A stretch of DNA of 64,000 bases from Hemerocallis citrina. Taxonomy: Eukaryota; Streptophyta; Magnoliopsida; Asparagales; Asphodelaceae. Below are positions 34,502 through 46,864 of this stretch, piece by piece (position 1 is the stretch's first letter; every line of letters begins with the position of its first letter). The notes under the pieces were generated by a model. That model did not search any database, was not told the origin of the DNA, and worked only from the letters and a program-made list of their open reading frames with translations. The DNA is taken from contig CM030363.1 of the NCBI GenBank assembly GCA_017893485.1, positions 110,603,073 through 110,667,072 on the forward strand. The letters run 5' to 3'. The position numbers and the translations under genes were made by a program.

Positions 34502-36843
34502 TGTGCCGATTTTGTTAGTCGGTCTACCATCACCAATATTAAGGCATTTTCTTTAGGGCTCCTGGGTAATCCAGTAATAAAGTCCATACTGATGTTCTCC
34601 TATTTCCACTCTGGAAAGGGTAAAGGTTGTAGCAATCCTCCCGGTTTCTGATTCTCAGCTTTGACTTATTGGAACGTCAGACATTTGGCCACGATTTCTG
34701 CTATGTCTCGCTTCATCCCTGACCACCAATTGTACTGTTTTATATCTCAATACATCTTGGTGCTCCCGGGGCGAATTGCAAGCAATGTGGAGTGAGCTTC
34801 CTTCATGATGTTTTCTCTCAACTCCTTGTCTTTCGGTACACACCGTCGGTTGCCAGTCCAAAGTGAACCTTCTCTTATACTAAATTCGGGCAGTTTTCCT
34901 TTGTTTACTTGCTTCTTCATCGCTTTGATCTCTGGGTCTTCAGTCTAAGCCTTCTTCACTTGCTCAATCATCCTTGGCCGTAATACCAACTGTGCCAATA
35001 CTGCACTTAAGTGTTGAGTAACTACTTAAATGTTTGCTTGTCAGATCTCATCATCTAGCTCCTTCCAGATCGCTACAAGTGTAGCTATACTTATCTTCCT
35101 GTTGAGTGTGTCTGCTACCACTTTGGCCTTTCCTGAATGATACATGATTTCTGATCTAATGTCCTCAAGGACTTCCAACCATCTCCTCTGCCTTAAATTT
35201 AGACCCTTCTACTAGTATATATACTTTAAGCTCCTATGGTCAGTGTATATCTCCACCTTTGCTCCTTAGATGTGATTTCTCCATGATTTCAAAGTGAAGA
35301 TTATGGCTACAAGCTCCAATTCATGAGTCGGGTAGTTCTTCTCATGTGGTCGGAGTTATCTTGATCCATAAGATATGACCTTGCCTTCCTGCATAAGCAC
35401 ACATCCGAACCTCAAATATAATGCGTCAATGTAGATGACATAGTCTTTATCCGCCTGAGGCAAAACCAAGATTAGTGCAGAGATTAATTGGTTCTTCAGT
35501 TCCTGGAAACTATCTTCACACTTCTCTGTCCAGTCGAAACTTTGATTCTTCTTGGTCAAAGCAATAAGGGGTACAACTATCTTCGCATAATTCTGGATAA
35601 ACTTCCGGTAATACCCAGTCATACCCAGAAAACTCCTTACTTCTTTCACCGTCTTCTGCTGTGGCCATTCTTTGACTGCTTCAATCTTCTGGAAATCCGT
35701 AGTCATTCCCTCCTTAGAAAGGATATGGCCCAGAAATGCAACTTCCGATTTCCAAAATTCGCACTTGGACAATTTGGCGTACAACTTATGCCCTTGTAGC
35801 TTGCTCAGTACTGCTGTCAGATGTTCAACCTGTTCATCTTTTGTCTTCGATTATACCAAAATGTTGTTAATAAAGACCACAATAAAAGATTCAATAAACG
35901 GATGTAGAATTTTGTTTCATCAAGTCCATAAGGATTACTGGAGCGTTGTCACTCCGAACGACATTACTAAGAATTCATAGTGTCCATACCGAGTCTGAAA
36001 GGCTGTCTTGGGTACATCCTCCTCCTTGACTCGCACTTGATGATATCCGAACTGCAGATCAATCTTGTAAAATAATGCTGCTCCCTGAAGCTGATCGAAC
36101 AAATCATCGATCCTGGGAATCGGGTACTTGTTTTGAATAATGACCTTATTCAATTCCCGATAATCAATACACATCCTGGACGATCCGTCCTTCTTCTTAA
36201 CAAGCAATATTGGTGCTCTCCGAGGTGATGCACTTGGTCTGATGAACCTTTTCTTCAAGAATTCCTCAATCTGCTTCTTGACTTCATTCTGCTCTACTGG
36301 CGCCATTCTATATGGTGCCTTCGATACTAGAGCGCTGCCTGGTTGAATTGTGATACTGAACTCGACATTCCGGTGTGGGGGAAGTCCAGGTAATTCTTCC
36401 AAGAATACGAGTGGAAAGTATCTCACCAATGGTATCTTGTTCACCTCTTCAGGTACCCGTACTTCATTTATAGTTGCAATGATCATTGCTCTTGACCTCT
36501 TCTTCCCGTGGAACACAAGCTCTATTCCTTCAGCTATGATGACTACCTCCTTCTCCTTGCAATCGATGCTTGCCTTGTGCTTCGACATCCAATCCATATC
36601 GATAATGATATTTGTTTCAGCAAAACCAAATTTTAACAAATCGATATTTAGGGTTTCCCAGTTAATCTGAAGTTTACATCCCTTATAGAATAGATCTGTA
36701 GTGAGAGTTGCCCTTGATGGTGTAACCACCATTAAGGCTATTTCTGGAATTGCCTCTTGTGTGCATCTTAATTTTCTTGAAAAAGATTTTGACACGAAAG
36801 AATGAGTGGATCCACTATCGAACAAGACTGTAGCCAAAATTCC

Positions 36844-36898
<55 letters not shown>
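34502..36898 (-). pseudogene. Element A pol, 5' part: protease, RT, RNase H, integrase start
   Basis: The minus strand shows protease [13 protein letters not shown] (about 36830), [15 protein letters not shown] and a decayed catalytic region near 35850. The RT thumb [20 protein letters not shown], RNase H YIDALYLRFGCVLMQ and connection and integrase zinc regions follow with several stops (34700-35350), ending [12 protein letters not shown] at the B insertion. A 49-base TA repeat (36849-36897) sits at the very start of the exon, within codons preceding the protease. Frameshifts occur near 35930 and 35790. Confidence 0.88.
36849..36897. repeat. (TA)n microsatellite inside the pol exon of A
   Basis: About 24 TA units lie directly after the candidate 3' splice site and before the protease motif. 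B and D have only a few codons here, so the tract expanded within coding sequence, probably after inactivation. Confidence 0.92.
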
Positions 36899-36899
<1 letters not shown>

Positions 36900-36985
36900 T
36901 GTTACAAAAAGTTCATCCTTTGTCAAACTTCCTGCAAAAACCCAAAATACAACTTAAAACTTGATTGCATTACTTCTTCACATAC
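36899..36985 (-). other. Candidate 87-base intron between gag and pol of element A
   Basis: The minus strand reads ATCACGGGTATGTG at the left border, with GTATGT as donor, and CTTTTTGTAACAGGATA at the right. Position, phase and the TGTAACAG acceptor match elements B and D. Without splicing the frame ends GVITGM plus stop. Confidence 0.68.
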
Positions 36986-38074
36986 CCGTGATTACCCCTT
37001 CATCATCTTCTACATCCTTTTCGGTCAAGGCGAATACTCTTCCTTGATGCAGCCTTGTTGTCAGCTGCTTTCTTTTGTCAGCTATTCCCGACCCTTCCTT
37101 GTTGTTGCTCCTTGAATTTTGGGGGACAATTTGGCTTAATGTGCCCTTCTTGTCTGCACTGGAAACATCTCTGTACATTGTTTCTAGGGCATTGGTCTTT
37201 ATAGTGTCGTACTCTCCAGAAAGAAAGCAACTTCCAAGCTTGTACTCTTCCGCCTTAACACTGGTTTTCTGAAACTTCTGGCTCTTGCCATTTTTCTTGA
37301 ATTTGGATGCTGGGGTGGACCTTTTTCCCTTGTGCTAAATCTCAGCTCTTCCTTGCGATGATTGACTATGATTCATGTCCATCTCTGTTACCGCAGCTCG
37401 CCTTGCTAGCTTGTCGAATCTGCGGATGCCTAGCGAGACAATCCTTGACCTCAATCTGGGCCTGAGCACTTGCTCAAATCTCTGGAATTTCTTTTTTTCT
37501 TCCTGGACCATTTCTGGTGCATATCGTGACAGCTGAGAAAACTTCGTCTCATATTACTTAACAAACATACTCCCCTGCTTCAAGTTGTGGAACTCCATTG
37601 CTTTTTCTTCCAGTACATCCAAGGGAAAATAGTGTTGTCAGAATTCTTCAAGAAAATCTTCCTAAGTTATTGGAACCTCTCCTATACAATGCTTCATAGA
37701 CTGCCACCATACTCCGGCGTCCTTCTCCAGTAAGATTGTGGCCAGACGAACCTTGTTGTCTTCTGAAGTTATCATTACTTCGAATACTGTTTCCACCTGA
37801 CGTATCCAGTCGTCAGCAGCTGTTGGGTCAGCTTGTCCCTCAAAGACTGGCAGTTTTATTCTTTTGAATGATTCCACCATCTTCACCGGGTCTGCGGTTG
37901 CGACAACTCCTCATGTTCCTTATGATGGTGCTTGGTTCCTACTAGCTTCCACAAATGCTCCTATCATCTGGTACTCATGAGTGAATTCTTCTCTTACATC
38001 GAGGCCAATACCATTGTCCCCACTGCCTTGAGCTTCAGTTTGATGCTTCGGCTGCTTCTTGTTCTTCCTGCCAT
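36986..38074 (-). pseudogene. Element A gag, decayed
   Basis: Pieces in order on the minus strand: ATG at 38074 after a TATCCAG acceptor-like motif, and VESFKRIKLPVFEGQADPTA (about 37880). Then come EKDAGVWWQSMKHCIG, a capsid tail SRYAPEMVQEEKK with stops, FDKLARRAAVTEMDMN, a frameshifted zinc-knuckle region near 37130-37180 and the tail GRVFALTEKDVEDDEGVITG. At least two frameshifts and three stops occur. The layout matches gag of B and D. Confidence 0.82.
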
Positions 38075-38350
38075 CTGGATACTCATACTTATATTATTAA
38101 ATTGCAATAGCAATGCAAACCCATATCACACTAGTATTCATACTAGTTCCATTCATACAAAAACGGTTACAAATGATATTGCCATTAATACAGTCATGTC
38201 ATCATTCTAATGGGTTCATGATATACCCATTCAAAAAAATAGCAAGTCAGCCAAGCTATTCAAAAAGGTTGTCATCTATATACAACAAAAAATCCCATAA
38301 TACTAAAAGAAGGAGATCACTGCTCTCCTTCCCCCGACTGGTCTCCAGTC

Positions 38351-38731
38351 TCAGAACTCTCCCCTGGCATTCATCTTGTCCAATATGTCCTGCATATCAG
38401 CGACTTGAGACCTCAGCTCCAGATATCGAGTCTGCAGTTGCCCTAATCTTTCTTCGTATCGGTGCCTTAAAAGTATCAATCTTGCCTTCCATTTTCGCTT
38501 GGTCCTCTCAAGCTTGGCCACCATCCTATCGGTGGCTATCAAGGCATAAGCGAGATTCTCCAACCGGTCTTCAAGTTGTCCGTGGCTCCATTGATATGCA
38601 GCCAGATCCTTGAATAGCTGAGTGATCGCATGCTTCACTACCGTGGGCTGTGGGGGTGGAGGTGGGAGTGGAGGTGCATGCCCATTTCCATTTGCCAAAC
38701 CATTCGAATGGCCATCATTCATGCTCGACAT
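38351..38731 (-). CDS. Extra ORF upstream of gag in element A: proline-rich, coiled-coil protein
   Basis: 126 codons from the ATG at 38731 (MSSMNDGHSNGLANGNGHAP). It opens with a polar stretch and PPLPPPPPQP, then a long helical part with leucine heptads and many charged residues (YEERLGQLQTRYLELRSQVA) ending NARGEF. No known family is recognised. It sits between the primer site (38900) and gag (38074), as in B, and its start follows ATTTTCTCTTGCAA, one base from an acceptor. It is fully open although gag and pol of A are badly broken, which is notable for so old a copy. Confidence 0.55.
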   Translation of the reverse strand: MSSMNDGHSNGLANGNGHAPPLPPPPPQPTVVKHAITQLFKDLAAYQWSHGQLEDRLENLAYALIATDRMVAKLERTKRKWKARLILLRHRYEERLGQLQTRYLELRSQVADMQDILDKMNARGEF

Positions 38732-38899
38732 TTGCAAGAGAAAATATGAGAATTAGTTTACATATAGAAATTTTTTTATAAATCATAAGTTGTAAAAGCA
38801 ACAATATGAATTATAATCATCAACTATCTGACTAAACCCAACTCTCGCAGTGCATCTAAGTCTAATTTTCCTGCTGTGTTGGACTAATATTTGAAGTCA

Positions 38900-38911
38900 G
38901 CTCTGATACCA
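38900..38911 (-). other. Element A primer-binding site
   Basis: The minus strand reads TGGTATCAGAGC, four bases after the inner end of the 5' LTR, complementary to initiator methionine tRNA. Confidence 0.93.
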
Positions 38912-41900
38912 ACTCTATAGCGCCCCAAATTCCTATACCGGAAATTTGAGACACAATCCAGGATTCGAACTTCAAATAGTCACAATCACATAAAAATACA
39001 TGAAAATTAAAACTTTTATTCCATGTAATAGTTACAATTACAAGTGTTACAATGTCCAATAGAATTTTACAAGATTTAAAAATTTACAAATAACACTTGA
39101 ATATTGTCACTTGGATGCTTGGACTAACTCGAGCTCTGCTGTACCTGTGGATTGGCTCCAAATACCTAAAAGGTGGGGAACGTTAGTACATATACCGATG
39201 CAACACTGATAATAGCAGCGATCTCCAAACTGGCAACCACAAATCATAATTTATGCAAAAGAGAAAAAGTGATACGAAACAAGGGATTAATGGATTGGGG
39301 TTATACGGTTGTTGTATGACATGATCTAACAAATTAAATGCATCAGTCACATGCCTTATTCTAATGCAAGCTAGACTTTGGAAAATGCATGCATTCCATA
39401 CTACATACGCTCCAAATCTAGTCGTATGTCCCCAAACTTAGGGTTTCTAACCCTCGCCATGCATCCTACTCCTGTACTTGTCCTGTTCCTAATAGATTTA
39501 CCATGTCTGAGGAGGTTGTAGTTATTCGGTCCTGCCCGCTATTGCAGTCACTCTAGTGGTGATCGCGTTTGCCACATAGTGCCCGGTGCCCAGACCTCAC
39601 TCAAAAAGCCGCGACGAACTTACATGTACAAACCCACGCACCCATGATGTCAAGATCCACGAGACAACAACCCCATGGTCCGTTTGTGTCCACGTGCATA
39701 AGAACATGACGACCTCAAGGGTCAAATCCCCCTATCCGATAGGAGTTTCTTTCTCGTTCTTTACCTCGGCTCTTCAGGAATTAATAGATCGAGATACGTG
39801 ATTTGTGATCTCAACACCTTGAGAACAGAATCTATATCCCTACGACAGGAAAAGTACAACACCCGACTATGGTTTGCTAGTACTAGTGCAAGTTACAGAT
39901 ATCTAACACATTACTCTTATCCAAAACTCACTTTTAATTATTAAAGTGATAAAAGGTTGTTCCAATCCTCAAATTCTACCTGTCGACCCATGGCACCAGC
40001 GACACATTTCCCGGGTCGCCACTTCCCCTATCTTGGATTTATTCCATCTCCACGGTCTGCGTTCACCCTACATTGGCATGAATTCGACAGCACCAATCGG
40101 ACGTCCAACGCCTAGGCGAAAGTTTCAAATTTGCTTAGGGTCGATAGTCAGAGGGTATCACTCTACCCCCAAAAACTAACTCAAGTCACAGTCGTTATCA
40201 ACAGGAGTTTAACAACATTAAGACAAGTAATATCACCAATTATCCCACAGTATTAAGACCATTAACCCTTAATCACAAGAGGGAAAATATTACTCCCAAT
40301 TACTTAGTCAAAAAATTAGAATTTCCATACTAAGTTGATTCTACCCAGAAATTAAAAAGGTCATAACTCTCAAAATATAACTCGGATTTAGGTGTTCTTG
40401 CCCATTCTAGAAAGCTAAGAATCTAGACTACAAATCTCTAGTTAACCATTGCATCAAATTCATTCATCTAGCTGCTCAAAAAAGCCTTACAACCATTAGC
40501 CTATGTACTCCCTATACACTGGCTGCACCTTACTGATAGCATAAAAACCTACTCGCTCATCAGAATGACACAAATCTAGATTCTATGGAAAGCTAAACAT
40601 GTCTTCTACAACTTCCTAGTTGGTCATATTTCTAAATTATTTCATTTGATAATGTAAAAATAATCATCTTTCTCAAGTGTATAGAACCAGATATAAGGTT
40701 CTTAAACAAACAGAGCATATAGCCTAAAACTGGTCTCTGTTCTATTTATAAAAATCATAACTATTACTCTAATTGCATTAATTCCTTGATACAAGGCTTG
40801 TTGGAAAGCTTAGAATATCTACTATAACTTCCTAGTTATACATTTCCTCAAATTTTGTACATACAGAGCCTCAGAGTTGGAATCTCATTAGTGTGTCAAT
40901 TCTGATTAAGATTTGCACAGTACATACTTAAAATTCCACAATAAATCACATACATAACCAATGATTATCAAACTTCTATTTTTAGAAACTAGACATCATC
41001 ATGCACATCATACACAAAAGATCTCATCTTGATTCCAAGTATTCAATGAGTTCTACTCATTTCATTCCTGTACAAAAGTTCCTCTGTTTACCAGTCTCTG
41101 TCATGAATGCTCTTGTTTAAACAATTTTGAACGTGTATCAAAATTACCAAAATAATTTCTTTCTTTTTCTGTAGGATCTAGATTCACATAGTATACTACG
41201 ATAAACATTTCAGAGATAAATCATTCATCAATAAATTCTCAAAATTCCTTCAAATTTAGGTTTGGTAAATGATAGAACCAGTCCCTGCCTTACGACCTAG
41301 TCAACCAAAGTGATTTTTTTAAAATACCAAATAATGTCAGAAATATTTGAGATAATTCATGTAGTCTTCAAACATGTATAAGTTCATGCTGTATAAATTT
41401 CAAGGCCAGATTTTATCTAATTTGCTCTCTAGAAATTCGGGAATACAAGCATGAAATTGTGTTTTCTGTTTTCAATTTCACATTTTGAACAACTTATCTC
41501 TATCAGTCAAACCATTACTACTACTACTAATTTCTTTCAAGAATCAAACAAGAAATAAGATTTAGAGTTTGGAGAACTCCCCACCCTTCAATTAGAAGCT
41601 TGTAATGGTTAGCTTAGCCATCTTCCTCTTGCCTTCTTCCAAGAATTTCTCCTGGATCACCTACTCTTCTTCTTTCTCTCACTCTCTTCCTTTCTCTTGC
41701 TTTAAGGAATATTTTTTTCAGAAATTTCTGAAATGAGAGTGAGGGAGAGAGCTTAAATGAAGAGAGGGAGAGACGGGGGGTGCTATGGGGTGGCCGGCAT
41801 GTGGGGACAAGGGGGGAGGGGATTGAGCTAAGTGGCAAGGTGGTTTCCATGCAAACCGTGCTCTTGGCTCATGGTTTTGGAGATATTTTTCCCCATGGTT

Positions 41901-42056
41901 CAATCTTAGCCCTTGATCAAGATGGAGGTGTGATGAAAGGTCAGATTTGAGTGCATGGCAAAAATATTTAATGTAGTATCATACAATTAAATATTTGCAT
42001 ATGTATCATAAATATATACTAGTTTATGTACTAATATCAATTCTCTCATTCATATG

Positions 42057-42331
42057 CCGTAACCCCTATTCCCGCAAATACGTATTTCGTGAATATTTTC
42101 TGTATTTCGATGTTTAACAATTCATTATTTATTAAATTCGTTTTCGATTTTATGTTAAAGTGTTTTTCTAATCGATAATTATAATTATTTCGAACAAACT
42201 TTGTTTCCATTTCTACTTGAACAACTATTCACATTTTAACCCTCAAAAGTATTGTTACTGTTTGGACTGTTTCCACAGATTCCTATTTTTATATGATGAT
42301 ATTATTCTGATAATTGCTATTGTTGTTGTTG

Positions 42332-42395
<64 letters not shown>

Positions 42396-45300
42396 TGTTA
42401 TTATTATCATTATCATTATTATTTTCTTGTTAATTTCAGTATTTTTATTTTTATTGTTAATACTATAATTATTATTATTATTATTATATTTTACAAACCC
42501 TTTAATGCTAATTATTTCCCCCCTATTTTTTAGTTTTGGATCTTATTGTATTTTCTTTTCTTTTTCTCGATTATTGTGTCTGAATTTTTTTTGAATAATA
42601 AATTTTTTTGCTCTCATTGGGTTCTTTTATTCTCTTTTGATCATTCCGTGCTCTTTTAGCTTGAATTCTGCTATTTTTTTAGCTCATTGCAAATTTTTGC
42701 CCTTCGTGTTTTGAGTTTGAATTGTTCCGCTATTTGATTTCTATGTGTTTTTCTCTTTTTGGAGCCTAAACATTTACCCTAAACCCATTACCCGCAACCC
42801 AAAACCCCATTTCCTATCTCCTATATAAATACCCCCCTTAACCCTAAACTATTAATTAACCCTAATTACTCTAATTCTCTCTCTCCCTAATCTCGCCGCT
42901 CTCATCTAACCCATCCTCCAACCTATGTTTTCAACCCATCCCGCTCAAGTCACCCTCTCCCGTCGCTCTGACCTTGTCTTCGCCCTTGCTCCGCCCTCGC
43001 CACCACCAGCTGATCATCCTCATCATCACCCTTATCCCCGTCGCCCCGTCATCTGCATCCTCCCCGCTTCTCATCCAAGCACTCTAAACCCATTTCCTAC
43101 ACCCCTTCAAACATCGACTTCCACCACCTCGTCGACCACCTCGATCCCCTCTGCTATCCCTGCAACCACCAGAGACCCCCTCGTCATCGTCGTCATCGTC
43201 CAGAGCACCCGATCACGACCATCTCCGCTCCATCCTCTGTTTCGATGCGAAACAGAGTATCTTCGATCCCTAGTCGTTCCTCATCGCGGCCGTCGCTCCT
43301 CGACTGTCAGCGCCACGCCACCAGTTACACCCTTGTTCACCCTCGAGTGCACACAGTCGCCGCGAGCGCCGCCACTGCCTTTCTCTTCGCTGTGGGAGTT
43401 GCTGTTTGGTGTTGCAGAGTAGGGGATCGTGGAGTTGCTGTTTGCTGTTCGTGAAGAGGAAGTGAATTTTGTTCCTGTTGGATTTCTTTGCCATTTGGTG
43501 TTTTGTGGAGGAGGATCCAGAACTAGTTTGAGTTGGAGTTCTTTTGCTGTTTGTTGTGTAGGTGTTTTGCACGTAGAGTGCACGTGCTTGTGTGTTTCCG
43601 TGTTCGTGGTTCGTCGTCCGGGATTCTCATCCCATTATTCTATATATTCGAAATTAACAACTAAAAAGCAATTCTCTTCCTGAACTAGTTATTGTTTTGT
43701 TCAAGATTCTTTGATCTCCACAAGTAGATCCTAGTCTTTTTTATCATATTGCTATTTGAATTCTGTTAAGTTTATTGAGGGTTTATACGAGCTAACCTGA
43801 TATATTCTTAACATCGGGTATACATCTTTGATCTATAACTTAGTCCATCTTGCACATTGCATATGCACATTTACATGAAAAAATAACTAGATCCATGTTA
43901 TAGAATTGTTTGATGAATTGAATATGTTAGATTGAATTTGATTTAATGAATTGATTGTCATGCCTGTAAAATTGCATCTTAAGCCTGGAATTATACATGT
44001 TAAACATCTAGCATCACTTTGATTACTAATTAGCATGAACTATATGGTTGTATGATAAAGTTGTTGCCTATTCATATCAAACTATTTTCTGGACTGCTGT
44101 TTGTTCCTTTTTGTATCAGAAATTCGACCCTTGTTACTCTTATAATTTGAAATAATTTTCTGAATATGATTTATATCCCCATGAGTCTATTATTCAGAAC
44201 TTTTAACGGATCTGAATTCAAAGTTATAATATGTGAGATATTTTATTTTAAGTACAACTGTGTCAGAAATTCTAGATTCACAAATTCATACGTATCTTTC
44301 TGTTTTATAATTAAATTGAACATGATAATAGTAAAATAAAAATATATATTTAAATTTTTCTGAAACTAGACATACGTAGGAATCACCCTAAATTTTTGTA
44401 GAATTAATTAATGAGTTTTCTGATCTGTTTCATATGTGTTTATACAATTTATAACTTGCTGCCTGAACATAAAATCTGAAAGAATAGAGTTTTCACCATA
44501 GTTTCTCTAACTTTTATATGTTATGTATATATTTTCTGGAACCGGCAGAGAGTTTAGTTTCTAGAATTTTTTACGGATCCAAATTTGCTTTTCTGTAGTA
44601 GCGGTAATCTGTGTTTTTGTACAATAATGTCATGTTGTCCAGATTGTGTGATTTATGTTTGATCGATATGTTTGCTTCCTGCTTTGTCTGTAACGAGTAG
44701 AATTAGTCACACCTAACATCATACAAACTTGAAACCTGCTTGCATGCTAGCATAGGATGAAAATAAACTAATAACAAGCCGGAATATTATTGGAAGGACT
44801 TGGTAGTGAACGATCGGAAAATGTACTCGGTAAAGGCCTTCTTGCTCACATTAACACTTGACATGGAAGAAGGAGAAATATTGATTGGAAGGAGGAGTAT
44901 TGATTGCAAATGATTGATTGTTAATTATTGCTTGTAAATTATTGTTATCGATGCCGAGCACACGATCCGTGAATTCACCATCAGTCTAAAACTCTGGTAT
45001 GGAACATATGAGATGCAGTAGTACCTGCACTAGGTAGATTAATAAAATGATTAATAAGCTGTATTTGATATTCCATACTTGATCCTGTATATCGTCATCA
45101 AGATTGAATTTAAATTGACATCATTCATTATAATGCATGCTTAAATATAGACCTTTGATATTATTGCCAACATTTGATTTTGTTATTGACTTTCAGCCCG
45201 TCCCTTCTTTTTAATAAACCATATTTCTATTATTCTCTATTTTCTTTACTTGCTCTAAGGACATTATTTTTAAATTTTTAGATCCCGAGTTTACAGGTAC

Positions 45301-45660
45301 TGAAGGAACACTACCAGCAGAAATTGGTGAGCAAACTCTCTAAATATCGGAGCTGGATTATTATACTACTATAGATATCTATTGTTATTTGCCTATTTTA
45401 TTATTTTCATCATACTTTGTATTCCGGGATTTTATGACCCGAAGTTTACTTTTTCCCAGAAGTTGGATATTATTTGGTGAATTTATTTCATGATTATTTT
45501 GGAGTTTATTCATTGTTTATGTGGTTATTCTTTTCTTTCTTGGTTGTATTCTCTTGTATATTGTTGAGTTAGACTGGTACAGCTTATGCATGGTGTTTAC
45601 ATCATTCGCTGGGCCTACGTTACGTACTCGTATTCCGTATTTTGGGAATCGAAGCCTGAC
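42057..45660 (+). repeat. S2: solo LTR of a gypsy element
   Basis: A 3.6-kb block interrupts A's 5' LTR and is flanked by ATATG at 42052-42056 and 45661-45665; A's 3' LTR (5148-5160) shows the empty site. There is no internal region or primer site, so it is a solo LTR. In plus orientation it has a TATA box CTATATAAATACC at 42821-42833, followed by a GC-rich leader (42890-43680) and an end related to S1 (CATTCGCTGGG, TTCCGTATTTTGGGAATCG). An ATT repeat occupies about 42328-42395. The proline/serine-rich ORF 42925-43422 is most likely leader sequence. Confidence 0.85.
42328..42395. repeat. (TTA)n microsatellite in S2
   Basis: About 20 trinucleotide units, extended by imperfect TTATTATCATTATC to 42425. 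It lies upstream of the S2 TATA box and produces a spurious isoleucine-rich ORF. Confidence 0.95.
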
Positions 45661-45787
45661 ATATGCACAATCATGAACATAACCATTCATATACATATAA
45701 TCATATAAATCAAGCAACACAATTAATAATACAATATATATAGATATTTATATACATAAAAATTATTATTTTATCTGGGGTATTACT

Positions 45788-46074
45788 GGCTCGAATTTTA
45801 TCCATATCTAATGCAAAACTACCGAACATTCAATTATCCCTTCTTCGAGATGTTGGTTTTCTGTATGATGGTCATCAGGATCCAACCGAATAACTCTGGA
45901 TCATTGAAAAATATGTCAAAGTATGTCACCAAAATCTTATATTAGTTACTTCTAATATCTCAAACCAAATTAACTGTTTGGTTATCTCTAATATCTCGTT
46001 CTAAATTAAACTTGTCAAATGTTACATACTTTTAACTTGGTATTCTTCATCACTATCTTGATAAAGTTTTTCTA
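45788..46074. other. Sequence outside element A, no gene seen
   Basis: The first bases beyond the outer LTR end of A. It contains two short related stretches (CTAATATCTC...AAATTAA near 45950 and 45990). No ORF, RNA gene or element end is recognised. It may be old host or degenerate repeat DNA. Confidence 0.4.
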
Positions 46075-46439
46075 GGGATAAATTCAGCAAACACCCCAAA
46101 TGTTTTTATCCAAAATTAAGAAATCTCCTGCCTTTAAATATCACTCAGGCAGCATCCCTTCGTTATCTCTCTCATTTCTGCTATTAAATCTTAATTGTGC
46201 AATTACCTAACTATCTCTCCCTACTATAAAAATGCATGTTCACCTACCGATAAGAAAAGAGATAGGTAGGTAATTACACAATTCAAATTTAACATCAGAA
46301 ATGCGAGAGACAATTTTAGCCAAAATGTTGGAGGGTTTCAGAAATGCGAGAGATAACTTTTGCTAAGTGAGTAAAATTTAACAATGGAGGATTTCTTAAT
46401 TTCGGACCAAAACGTTGGAGGGTTTCATAACTTTAGCCC
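46075..46439. mobile_element. Foldback MITE, 365 bp
   Basis: The outer arms pair: GGGATAAATT...AAATTAAGAAATC at the left against GGGCTAAAGTT...AAATTAAGAAATC read inward from the right. Inner arms near 46190-46215 and 46258-46290 also pair (ATTACCTAACTATCTCT against its complement with one or two differences). Flanks TTTTTCTA and TTTTTGTA form a possible 8-bp target duplication with one difference. It is non-coding. Arm length and duplication size fit Mutator- or hAT-derived MITEs. Confidence 0.72.
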
Positions 46440-46864
46440 TTTTTTGTAATAAGAGATTGTTTAAATTACTTATTTATACAAACTTCATTTTTATGTAGTG
46501 TTTGTGAATGAATAAGTAATGACTTGTACAAAAATTATGATTTGGTCATGCAATATTGTGGTTTCTGTACAATGGCATCTTCAACTTTCTTATTTGTTTA
46601 AGGGGGTATTTGGTTAGCTGTAAAATATTTCTAAACCATGAAAATTATTGTAGGAAAAAAAGAAATACGTGGAAATGAAATATAAAAAAGTGATTTGTTT
46701 ATAGGTAGTTTTATTGTAGTATATGATGAAGATGAGAGAAAAAGAAATTTAAATAAACATAGTAAAAAATTAATGTAGAGCAGTAGGTGGAAATGTTTTA
46801 TTGGATAGTGTAAAAAAATAGGGAGGAGAAATAGTTTTAAAAAAAAGCGCTAGAGTAGCTCTAC
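46440..46864. other. AT-rich stretch, possible fragment of another MITE
   Basis: It contains GGGGGTATTTGGTTAGCTG at about 46602-46620, resembling MITE ends, but no matching inverted end is visible before LTR S3 starts. No gene is seen. Confidence 0.3.

Larger units (their letters stand above)
4514..45787 (-). mobile_element. Element A: old chromodomain gypsy retrotransposon carrying nested insertions
   Basis: A is reconstructed from outer LTR pieces (4514-5767 and 38916-45787, homologous over about 41400-42056 and 45661-45787) and internal parts in correct minus-strand order. These are the primer site 38900-38911, an extra ORF 38351-38731, gag remains 38074-36986, pol 36898-34502, 23252-22968 and 6503-5839, and the polypurine tract 5768-5784. 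Counting each target duplication once, the pol pieces add up to about 3.35 kb. The pol exons of B and D are each 3,314 bp, and the excess is roughly the size of a TA microsatellite in A. Frameshifts and stops show it is dead. It is the oldest layer, since B, H, S2, C and the Helitron-like insert all lie inside it. Confidence 0.85.
38916..45787 (-). repeat. Element A 5' LTR, split by solo LTR S2
   Basis: Without S2 and one target copy the LTR is about 3.26 kb. The inner end on the minus strand is GGGGCGCTATA; the outer end is GGTATTACT where the 3' LTR has GGTATTACA, so terminal bases have mutated. Regions 41410-42056 and 45661-45787 align with A's 3' LTR. A pyrimidine-rich leader and a TTTAAG promoter-like motif lie near 41640-41760 on the minus strand. 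No gene is seen in 38916-42056; small ORFs there lack any domain. Confidence 0.85.

Noticed and set aside
38916..42056. Host promoter or gene in the long non-coding stretch
   Set aside because: It is bounded by the primer site of A on one side and matches A's other LTR near 41400-42056, so it is LTR.
42217..42468. Isoleucine-rich membrane protein ORF
   Set aside because: It is a direct translation of the TTA microsatellite.
42925..43422. Proline/serine-rich 165-codon ORF as a gene
   Set aside because: It lies just downstream of the TATA box in solo LTR S2, has no domain, and overlapping frames are also open because the region is GC-rich. More likely LTR leader.
43270..43583. Minus-strand ORFs opposite the S2 leader
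   Set aside because: They are shadows of a GC-rich stretch with no domain and no start context.
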